Part shown: piece after piece, positions 1 to 5,647 of the stretch | Numbering within the stretch: the first letter of the stretch is position 1 | Layout: each line of letters starts with the position of its first letter | Origin: UBA7803 sp047920935 | GTDB lineage: Bacteria > Pseudomonadota > Gammaproteobacteria > Pseudomonadales > Azotimanducaceae | Length of the DNA stretch: 12,977 nt | Assembly: GCA_047920935.1 (NCBI GenBank) | Contig: JBLRXD010000117.1 | Span: 1 to 12,977, forward strand | Reading direction: 5' to 3' | Notes under the pieces: generated by a model | The model's input: only the letters and a program-made list of their open reading frames with translations | The model's database searches: none | What the model was told of the DNA's origin: nothing | Made by a program: the position numbers and the translations under genes

Positions 1-609
1 GGGCCTTCCCTCGATGCGAAATGGCGAGAAGACGCGCATCCAGGTCTGCAGGCCGCCTACCGCGCCGGCCAGTTCGGTGGCGCCGAAGGTTCCGATGCCG
101 GCCCGCGCCCAACCTTCCCAGGTGTCGCCGGGCTGGCGGGAGACGACGTTCACCACACCGCCCATGGCATTGCGGCCGTACAGCGCGCCCTGAGGGCCGC
201 GGAGGATCTCTACCCGCTCCACGTCGAGCAGCGGAAAGCTCTGCGCGGCCGCGAGGTACACCCCGTCGACATAGCTGGCGACCGGCGGCTGATTGAGCAC
301 CCCGAAGTCGTGCAGCCCGACGCCGCGGATGAACGCCGCGGGCATGCCGCTACCGCCCTGGGGGTAGCCGACGATGACGTTCGGCGCCTGCGCGGCCAGC
401 CCCGCGGAGCGGTGCAACCCCAGCGCCTCGAGTGACTCTCCCGTAAACCCAGCCAGGGAAGCGGGTATGTCCTGCAGCCGCTGCTCGCGCTTCTCGGCCG
501 TGACCAGGAGTTCTTCGATGCCGGCGGCCGCAGCGGCGTGTGCCGTCAACATCGGCGCGGCGGCGCAGCCAACGGCTAGGGCGAGGCTCCAGAAACCCGG
601 AAATCTCAT
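1..609 (-). CDS. TonB-dependent outer-membrane receptor, N-terminal part (cut by window edge)
   Basis: The reverse strand is open from an ATG at 609-607 to the left edge without a stop, giving 203 residues. Residues 1-29 form a signal peptide (MRFPGFWSLALAVGC, then an Ala-rich cleavage region). A TonB-box-like stretch follows (IEELLVTAEKRE, residues 31-42), then the plug domain: QDIPASLAGFTGESL, IRGVG (94-98), YVDGVYLA (113-120), and the strongly conserved VERVEILRGPQGALYGRNA (130-148) followed by GGVVNVVSRQP. A perfect AGGAGG ribosome site lies on the minus strand at 625-620, ten bases before the ATG. Members of this family take up large or scarce substrates (siderophores, vitamins, glycans, hydrophobic compounds) using TonB energy; here the substrate cannot be told. 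The beta-barrel lies outside the window, so completeness cannot be judged. It is divergent from the acyl-CoA operon, which suggests but does not prove a shared substrate. Confidence 0.93.
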   Translation of the reverse strand, partial: MRFPGFWSLALAVGCAAAPMLTAHAAAAAGIEELLVTAEKREQRLQDIPASLAGFTGESLEALGLHRSAGLAAQAPNVIVGYPQGGSGMPAAFIRGVGLHDFGVLNQPPVASYVDGVYLAAAQSFPLLDVERVEILRGPQGALYGRNAMGGVVNVVSRQPGDTWEGWARAGIGTFGATELAGAVGGLQTWMRVFSPFRIEGRP

Positions 610-696
610 GGCGACGTGGCCTCCTGTGGCAGCGGGGATTAGAGTTCAGCATACCCAGCGGCAACGCCCGGGGCCTGTTCCTGTAGCAAGCGCCAG

Positions 697-708
697 CAAA
701 CTGGTTTA
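697..708. promoter_or_regulatory. PsrA-like operator, upstream copy
   Basis: The sequence CAAAC-TG-GTTTA is an inverted repeat (AAAC/GTTT arms, two-base spacer). It matches the published Pseudomonas PsrA consensus, (G/C)AAAC-N2-4-GTTT(G/C), except for the last base. PsrA is a TetR-family repressor of fatty-acid degradation genes released by long-chain acyl compounds. The second, stronger copy lies 28 bases downstream centre to centre. The regulator gene is not in this window. Confidence 0.4.
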
Positions 709-723
709 GCTTTCTTACCGGGC

Positions 724-737
724 TGAAACGTGTTTCA
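724..737. promoter_or_regulatory. PsrA-like operator, downstream copy (perfect 6-bp arms)
   Basis: TGAAAC-GT-GTTTCA is a perfect inverted repeat with 6-bp arms and a 2-bp spacer, and contains GAAAC-N2-GTTTC, a full match to the PsrA-type consensus. It ends 17 bases before the ATG of the ferritin-like gene and just before its ribosome site, so a bound repressor would block transcription into the operon. Another TetR-family regulator with a similar site is possible. Confidence 0.5.
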
Positions 738-754
738 AGTTCAGGGGAAAGATC

Positions 755-1324
755 ATGACCGAGCCGACCTACCTGCCACTGCTCAATTCCATCGCCGTGA
801 ACGAGTGCAAGGGCGACGCCTTGCTGTCCGCCTGGGCCGCTGCGACTGCGGACGCCGAACTCGCCGCCACCCTGCGCTTCGTCGCCATCCGCGAGCGCGA
901 GCACGCCGCCGCCTTCACCAAGCGCATCTGCGAGCTCGGCCACGCCGTCTGCGAAGACACGGCCTACCAGGTGTTCAAAGATTTCGACGCGCTGCTGGCG
1001 TTCATGGGCTCCGACGCGCCAGATGCCGACAAGGTCGCCCGCTTCGGCGGTACCGGCGGCGACGGCAAGGATCCGTTCCGCGGTTTCTTCAACGATACCA
1101 ACATCGATCCGCAGACCGGCGCGCTGCTCGGCCGCTACATTGCCGAGGAACGCGACAGCGGCCGGCGGCTGCAGGCCCACTACCAGCGCATCTGCGAGCA
1201 AGCCGCTGCGCCCGCAGAAGCGGCCGCAGAAGCGGCCACCGCCGGGATCGACGAGCTTCGGGCCTCGATCGATGCGCTGCAAAGCCAGATCGACGCACTC
1301 AAGCGCATGCGCAGCGTCGCGTGA
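755..1324 (+). CDS. Ferritin-like-domain protein with C-terminal coiled coil, first gene of the acyl-CoA operon
   Basis: This 189-residue protein looks like a four-helix ferritin/rubrerythrin-type fold. Helix 1 carries a conserved glutamate (NECKGDALL, E17), helix 2 an ExxH motif (EREHAAAF, E47 to H50), and a later helix has paired glutamates (IAEERDSGRRL, E131/E132); these are the expected kinds of di-iron ligands, but a second clear ExxH is absent, so metal binding is uncertain. After an Ala/Glu-rich linker (about 149-162), residues 164-186 form a heptad-like coiled coil (IDELRASIDALQSQIDALKR). There is no signal peptide, so it is cytosolic. The start is fixed by AGGGGA at 743-748. The stop overlaps the ligase start (GTGA, 1321-1324), indicating translational coupling. 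The function is unknown; it may be an oxidoreductase-like or metal/oxygen-handling partner, or a structural one. The fold is assigned by eye from helix pattern and motif, not from close sequence identity. Confidence 0.75.
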   Translation: MTEPTYLPLLNSIAVNECKGDALLSAWAAATADAELAATLRFVAIREREHAAAFTKRICELGHAVCEDTAYQVFKDFDALLAFMGSDAPDADKVARFGGTGGDGKDPFRGFFNDTNIDPQTGALLGRYIAEERDSGRRLQAHYQRICEQAAAPAEAAAEAATAGIDELRASIDALQSQIDALKRMRSVA

Positions 1325-3048
1325 GCGGCCAGGCATTTCTGACCCGGGCAGCCGTCGTCGCCGAGCTGACCCGGCCCGGCGGCCCGTTCGAAATTCGCAC
1401 CACCGAGATCGGCGGCGTGCCCATGCGCGTGTACGCCCACGCGCCGGCGTCGCTGCGCGACGTGCTGCTCGACAGCCGCGCCTTCGGGGAGCGGGAGTTC
1501 CTGATCTACCAGGACGAGCGCTGGTCTTACGAGGCCCACTTCCGCCGCGTCGCCGCGCTGGCGCATCTGCTCACCGAGCGCGGCGTTCGCTGCGGCGACC
1601 GCCTGGCCATCGGCATGCGCAACTATCCCGAGTGGGTCATGGCGTTCTGGGCCTGCCAGGCCATCGGCGCGGTGGCGGTGACGCTCAACGCCTGGTGGAC
1701 GGGGGAGGAACTGGAATACGCCCTGACGGATTCCGGCGCCTGCGCCGCGGTGCTGGACGGCGAGCGCGTCCAGCGACTCGAGCCCTACCTCGACAAGCTG
1801 CCGCTGCGCACGGTGTTGGGGGTGCGCGACGCGGTGGGCTCGCCGCGGGTGGAACCCCTCGATGCGGTGCTGTTGCCTTATGAGGGCCATGCCCTCAGCG
1901 AGCGGCTGCCGGAAGCCGACATCGGGCCCGACGACCCGGCCACCATCATGTACACCTCGGGCACCACCGGCCACCCCAAGGGGGCGGTGGCCAGCCAGCG
2001 CAACCACGTTACCAACATCAGCAATTCCCTGCTCGCCGGCGCCGTCGGCGCGCGCCTGGCCGCCCTGGCGTCGCCGGCCGCGGCAGCGCCGCGCGACGTC
2101 GCGACCGCACCGCCCCAGGCCGTCGGCCTGCAGACGTTTCCGTTCTTCCACATCGGCGGGCTCAGCGGCCTGTATGTCATGACCGCCATGGGCGCCAAGC
2201 TCGCCCTCATGTACCGTTGGGACGCCGCCGAAGCGCTGCAGCTGGTGCAGACGGAGGGCATCAACTCGTTGTCCGGCGTGCCCACGGTGGTGCGCCAACT
2301 GCTGGAGCTGGCTCGGGATCAGGGGCTCACCCTGCCCACCCTGGGCGGCATCTCGTCCGGCGGGGCGCCGGTGCCGCCCGATCTCATCGACACCATCGGC
2401 AGTCAGTTTCAGCAACGGGTGGCTCCCGCAAACGGCTACGGGCTCACCGAAACCACCTCGGCAGTGATCAGCAACGGCGGCCAGGACTACTTCGATCGCC
2501 CCCACAGCGTCGGCCGGCCGGTGGTGGTGGCCGACGTGCAGGTGGTGGCCGACGACGGCGCCGTGCTCGGCGACGGCGAGGTCGGCGAGATCTGGATCCG
2601 CGGCCCCAACGTGGTGCAGGGCTACTGGAACAAACCCGAGGCCACGGCGGAGGCGTTCACCGACGGCTGGTTTCACAGCGGCGACCTGGGCTACCGGGAC
2701 GAGGCTGGCTTCTACTACGTAGTGGATCGCAAGAAGGACGTGGTGATCCGGGGCGGTGAGAACGTCTACTGCGCCGAGGTGGAGGCGGTGCTGTTTCATC
2801 ATCCCGACGTGCTGGATGTGGCCATCATCGGCCTGCCCCATCGGGAGCTGGGCGAGGAGGTAGTCGCGGTGGTCGAGCCGCGGCCGGGTAAGCAGCCGGC
2901 GGGCAACGACATTCAGGCGTTCGTCGCCGCGCGGCTGGCGCGCTTCAAGGTGCCCAGCCAGGTGATCTTCAGCGACGAGCCCCTGCCCCGCACCGCCACC
3001 GGCAAAGTGCTGAAGCGCGAACTCAAAGACCGGTACACTCAGCGCTAG
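1321..3048 (+). CDS. Class I adenylate-forming enzyme, probable acyl-CoA ligase (synthetase)
   Basis: This 575-residue ANL-superfamily enzyme should activate a carboxylic acid with ATP to an acyl-AMP and then a CoA thioester. Visible motifs: P-loop-like YTSGTTGHPKG (211-221), YGLTETT (373-379), the hinge region SGDLGY (453-458, D455 for ATP ribose), RKKDVVIRGGENVY (470-483), and PRTATGK with catalytic K562. Length is usual for the family. An Ala-rich insertion at about 240-268 precedes QTFPFFHIGG. The GTG start at 1321 overlaps the upstream stop; an open frame continues upstream to 730, but there it lies out of phase within the ferritin-like gene and encodes nothing recognisable, so the true N-terminus is MSGQAFLTR. 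The substrate cannot be read from sequence; fatty, aromatic or terpenoid acids are all possible. The link to two crotonase-fold genes supports an acyl-CoA degradation route. Confidence 0.95.
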   Translation: MSGQAFLTRAAVVAELTRPGGPFEIRTTEIGGVPMRVYAHAPASLRDVLLDSRAFGEREFLIYQDERWSYEAHFRRVAALAHLLTERGVRCGDRLAIGMRNYPEWVMAFWACQAIGAVAVTLNAWWTGEELEYALTDSGACAAVLDGERVQRLEPYLDKLPLRTVLGVRDAVGSPRVEPLDAVLLPYEGHALSERLPEADIGPDDPATIMYTSGTTGHPKGAVASQRNHVTNISNSLLAGAVGARLAALASPAAAAPRDVATAPPQAVGLQTFPFFHIGGLSGLYVMTAMGAKLALMYRWDAAEALQLVQTEGINSLSGVPTVVRQLLELARDQGLTLPTLGGISSGGAPVPPDLIDTIGSQFQQRVAPANGYGLTETTSAVISNGGQDYFDRPHSVGRPVVVADVQVVADDGAVLGDGEVGEIWIRGPNVVQGYWNKPEATAEAFTDGWFHSGDLGYRDEAGFYYVVDRKKDVVIRGGENVYCAEVEAVLFHHPDVLDVAIIGLPHRELGEEVVAVVEPRPGKQPAGNDIQAFVAARLARFKVPSQVIFSDEPLPRTATGKVLKRELKDRYTQR

Positions 3049-3054
3049 ATGAAC

Positions 3055-3127
3055 GTAGGAGCGATCTCCAGATCGCGATCCCCGTTGTAGGAGCGATCTC
3101 CAGATCGCGATCGGAGATCGCTCCTAC
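3055..3127. repeat. REP-type palindromic cluster, two direct copies and one inverted overlapping copy
   Basis: Two identical 26-base copies (3055-3080 and 3087-3112) begin with GTAG, the head typical of REP elements, followed by GAGCGATCTCCAGATCGC, whose GCGATCT/AGATCGC arms form a 7-bp hairpin. An inverted copy occupies 3103-3127. As a result 3087-3101 pairs perfectly with 3113-3127 (15-bp stem, 11-base loop). The cluster fills the 111-base gap between the ligase and the VOC gene. No T-run follows, so it is not a standard intrinsic terminator; it could still stabilise, process or attenuate the transcript. Confidence 0.85.
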
Positions 3128-3159
3128 AGCCCCGATAAATACAGAGGGAGGACATAGCC

Positions 3160-3927
3160 ATGTGGTTGAGACTTCGCCAGATCGCGCTGGTCGCCGAGAA
3201 GCTCGCGCCGGTCGAAAACGACCTCACCGAGGTGCTCGGCATCCAGGTCTGCTACCGTGACCCGGGGGTTGCCCACTTCGGGCTCGAGAACGCCCTCATG
3301 CCCATCGGCAATCAGCTGCTCGAGGTGGTGGCCCCCACCCGGGAAGACACCGCCGCCGGGCGCTACCTGACCCGACGAGGCGGTGACGGCGGCTACATGG
3401 TGATCACCCAGTGCGACGAGCACCGGCCGCGGCGCAAGCGCATCCAGGATCTCGACATCCGCATCGTCAACCAGTTCGAGACTCACGAATTCCGCAACAT
3501 GCAGCTGCATCCCAAGGATACCGGCGGCTCGTTCTTCGAGATCGACGAGCAGTTGGGGCCGGACGCCCATGCGGTCGACGGTCCCTGGGAGCCGGCAGGG
3601 CCGGACTGGCAGCGCGCGCGGTCCCTCGAGCGCGTCACCGGCATCGCCGCGGCGGAAATCCAGTGCGACGACCCGGCCGCCGTGGCCGCCCGCTGGTCGG
3701 AGATCGCGCAGATTGCCGTCACCGAGCAGCACGGGCATCCGTGCCTGGTGCTGGACAACGCCACCTTGCGCTTCGTCGCCTGCAACGACGGCCGTCCCGA
3801 GGGCCTGGGCGGGATAGACGTCACCACCGCCGACCGCGACGCCGTGCTCGCCGCGGCGCGCGCCAGAAACGCCATCACTGCACCCGACCAGGTCTACCTG
3901 TGCGGGCTGCGGATCAACCTCATCTGA
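3160..3927 (+). CDS. Glyoxalase-like/VOC-fold protein, possible acyl-CoA epimerase or isomerase
   Basis: This 255-residue protein has two VOC-type halves. It begins MWLRLRQIALVAEKL, the usual first strand in which a metal ligand often sits. The first half has HFGLENALMPIGNQLLEVVAP (H39, E55) and YLTRRGGDGGYMV. A repeat of the fold carries LHPKDTGGSFFEID (116-129), with H117 and E127 in the spacing of VOC metal ligands; the LHPK..GG..(L/F)E pattern resembles the one in methylmalonyl-CoA epimerase. It is longer than that enzyme and resembles the glyoxalase-like domain group found in hydrolytic and catabolic clusters. The ATG at 3160 follows AGGGAGGA (3145-3152). It sits between a ligase and two crotonase-fold genes, so an acyl-CoA intermediate is a reasonable substrate. 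The reaction is not established. Confidence 0.83.
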   Translation: MWLRLRQIALVAEKLAPVENDLTEVLGIQVCYRDPGVAHFGLENALMPIGNQLLEVVAPTREDTAAGRYLTRRGGDGGYMVITQCDEHRPRRKRIQDLDIRIVNQFETHEFRNMQLHPKDTGGSFFEIDEQLGPDAHAVDGPWEPAGPDWQRARSLERVTGIAAAEIQCDDPAAVAARWSEIAQIAVTEQHGHPCLVLDNATLRFVACNDGRPEGLGGIDVTTADRDAVLAAARARNAITAPDQVYLCGLRINLI

Positions 3928-3943
3928 CGACGGCGGAGACTCC

Positions 3944-4762
3944 GTGAGCGACTATTCCGACATCGAGCTCGAGATCGAAGATCCGGTGGCGATCATCCGC
4001 CTCAACCGGCCCGAAAAGCTCAACGCCTTCACCCATCAGACCCTGCGGGAAATCCGCGCCGCCGTGGATGCCGCGGTCGCCGACCCGCGCGTCGTCGGCA
4101 TCGTCATCACCGGCAACGGCCGGGCGTTCAGCGCCGGCCTGGATCTGCAGGTACTCGCCGACATCAACGAGCAGCAGACGGCCCCCACTACCGGTGGCGA
4201 CGACGCCAACGCGTTGCCGGGCATCTTCAGCTACCTGCTGGAGGTGCCGAAGCCGGTGATCGCCGCCGTCAACGGCGTCGCCGCCGGCGGCGGGCTCATC
4301 CTCGCACTGATGAGCGACCTGCGCTTCGCCTCCAGCGCCGCCAGCTTCACCACCGTGTTCCTCAAGCGCGGCCTGATCGCCGAGCACGGCTCGAGCTGGA
4401 TCCTGCCGCGGCTCATGGGGGTGAGCCGCGCCCTGGACCTGCTGTGGATGAGCGAGCGCATCGATGCGGAAGAGGCCCTGAGCGTGGGCCTGGTGGATCG
4501 GGTCACCGAACCGGAAGCACTCATCGACACCGCGTGCGATTACATCTCGCGATTGGCCGCGGCGGTGCCGCCGGCCGCCATGGCCGAAACCAAACGCCTC
4601 GTCTACCGGCACCTGGGCAGCGGCTACCGGGAAGCGCTACGCGAAGCCGAGGAAAGCCAGAATCGTTTCGTGGTCGCACCCGACGCCATCGAGGGCGCCC
4701 GGTCGTTCATGGAAAAACGCCCGCCACGCTTCGGGCGGCTGGGGTCGGGGGATCAGTCATGA
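3944..4762 (+). CDS. Crotonase-fold protein 1 (enoyl-CoA hydratase/isomerase family), isomerase-like active site
   Basis: This 272-residue protein has the crotonase fold: LNRPEKLNAF (20-29), the first oxyanion-hole segment GRAFSAGLDL (59-68) and the second, NGVAAGGGLILALMSDLRFA (110-129). Aligned by eye with rat mitochondrial enoyl-CoA hydratase, the catalytic Glu144 position is I119 and the Glu164 position is F139, so simple hydration is unlikely. E147 in IAEHGSSWILPRL falls where delta3,delta2-enoyl-CoA isomerases and PaaG carry their catalytic acidic residue. It is therefore best called a probable acyl-CoA isomerase; related crotonase chemistry (for example ring isomerisation or thioester hydrolysis) is possible. 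The GTG start at 3944 has CGGAG seven bases upstream and lies 16 bases after the VOC stop. The stop overlaps the next ATG (ATGA, 4759-4762), indicating translational coupling. The protein is cytosolic. Confidence 0.92.
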   Translation: MSDYSDIELEIEDPVAIIRLNRPEKLNAFTHQTLREIRAAVDAAVADPRVVGIVITGNGRAFSAGLDLQVLADINEQQTAPTTGGDDANALPGIFSYLLEVPKPVIAAVNGVAAGGGLILALMSDLRFASSAASFTTVFLKRGLIAEHGSSWILPRLMGVSRALDLLWMSERIDAEEALSVGLVDRVTEPEALIDTACDYISRLAAAVPPAAMAETKRLVYRHLGSGYREALREAEESQNRFVVAPDAIEGARSFMEKRPPRFGRLGSGDQS

Positions 4763-5532
4763 GCGAGGCGTCGTCCGATTATCAGACACTGCGCTACACC
4801 GCCGCCGACGGGATCGGCCGGTTGACGTTGAACCGGCCGGATCGCCTCAACGCCATGACCAACCGCATGGTGGTGGAGGTGCACGACTGCCTGGCCGAGG
4901 TCGCCGCGCGTGACGACGTGCGGGTGCTGATCTTGAGCGGCGAAGGCCGTGGCTTCTGCCCGGGCGCCGACCTCAAGCACTTTTCTGGCGGCGAAGCCGA
5001 AATCGTCACAGAGCCCAGGCACTTTCAGGTGCCCCTGTATCTGCACCGCATGCCGCAGATCACCATAGCCGCCATCAACGGCGCCTGCGCCGGCGCGGGT
5101 TTCGGCTGGGCCTGCGCCTGCGACCTGCGCTTCGCCGCCGAGTCGGCGAACTTCAATACGGCATTTCTGAATGTGGCCTCCGCCGGTGACATGGCGGGGC
5201 CATGGACCCTGCCGCGCCTGCTTGGCGCCGCCAAGGCGCGGGAGCTGTACTTCCTGCCGGACAAGTTCCGCGCCGCGGACGCCCTGGCAATGGGGTTGGT
5301 GAGCCGGGTATTCGCCGACGACGTGTTCCGGACCGAGATCACTGCCATCGCCACGCGCCTGGCCGCCGCATCTCCCCACGCCCTGGCCGGCATGAAGCAG
5401 AACTTCCTCGCCGCCGAGGCCAATAACCTCGAGCGCTACATCGACATCGAAACCGCCCGGCACATGGAAATCATGGCCCACGGCGACGCCAAAGCGGCGT
5501 TCCGGGCCTTCGTGGAGAAGCGCACCGCCTGA
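4759..5532 (+). CDS. Crotonase-fold protein 2 (enoyl-CoA hydratase/isomerase family)
   Basis: This 257-residue crotonase-family protein is a divergent paralogue of its upstream neighbour. It shows LNRPDRLNAM (24-33), the oxyanion segment GRGFCPGADLKHF (63-75), and NGACAGAGFGWACACDLRFA (107-126). As in the upstream protein, both classical hydratase glutamates are absent (glycine at the Glu144 position, F136 at the Glu164 position), whereas D144 in SAGDMAGPWTLPRL lies at the acidic position used by isomerase/PaaG-type members. The start is fixed by the 4-bp overlap with the previous stop; an open frame continues upstream to 4444 but there it is only a shadow of the first crotonase gene. The coupling suggests the two proteins are made in equal amounts and may form a mixed oligomer, or act on consecutive intermediates. 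The substrate is unknown. Confidence 0.92.
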   Translation: MSEASSDYQTLRYTAADGIGRLTLNRPDRLNAMTNRMVVEVHDCLAEVAARDDVRVLILSGEGRGFCPGADLKHFSGGEAEIVTEPRHFQVPLYLHRMPQITIAAINGACAGAGFGWACACDLRFAAESANFNTAFLNVASAGDMAGPWTLPRLLGAAKARELYFLPDKFRAADALAMGLVSRVFADDVFRTEITAIATRLAAASPHALAGMKQNFLAAEANNLERYIDIETARHMEIMAHGDAKAAFRAFVEKRTA

Positions 5533-5594
5533 ACCTACATGCCGCTGCGCGGTCGAAATTCACGCGCTCGTCACGATGCGCACGGCACTATGGT

Positions 5595-5609
5595 GCCCAG
5601 ACACTGGGC
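5595..5609. other. Small perfect hairpin/palindrome upstream of the efflux genes
   Basis: GCCCAG-ACA-CTGGGC is a 6-bp inverted repeat with a 3-base spacer, in the 115-base gap between crotonase protein 2 and the adaptor gene, 38 bases before the adaptor ATG. No T-run follows, so it is not a clear terminator. A repressor site for the efflux genes is possible, as many RND operons are controlled by TetR- or MarR-type regulators that bind palindromes, but nothing else supports this. Confidence 0.3.
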
Positions 5610-5647
5610 CGTGCCGCGGCAGCGGTCTCACCAGCACCGGAACAATA

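Larger units (their letters stand above)
610..754. promoter_or_regulatory. Divergent control region between the receptor and the acyl-CoA operon
   Basis: These 145 bases separate the minus-strand receptor from the plus-strand ferritin-like gene and must hold promoters for both. The region contains the receptor's AGGAGG ribosome site (620-625, minus), two AAAC-NN-GTTT inverted repeats (697-708 and 724-737) and the plus-strand ribosome site AGGGGA (743-748), six bases before the ATG at 755. I see no convincing -35/-10 pair on either strand, so transcription starts are not assigned. Confidence 0.6.

Noticed and set aside
730..1320. Upstream in-frame extension of the ligase
   Set aside because: It overlaps the ferritin-like gene in another frame, is Arg-rich with no domain, and would remove the GTGA coupling; the GTG at 1321 gives a normal-length ligase.
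1180..2841. A 553-codon open frame on the minus strand across the acyl-CoA ligase
   Set aside because: It is the antisense shadow of a GC-rich gene with all motifs of a ligase on the plus strand; its translation is His/Gly/Ala-rich with no recognisable domain.
3055..3127. CRISPR-like repeats
   Set aside because: There are only two direct copies, six bases apart, plus an inverted copy; no spacers of regular length. The GTAG head and palindromic core fit REP elements.
3087..3127. Rho-independent terminator after the ligase
   Set aside because: The stem is strong, but no run of T follows on either strand and the downstream genes are closely packed; described as a structural repeat instead.
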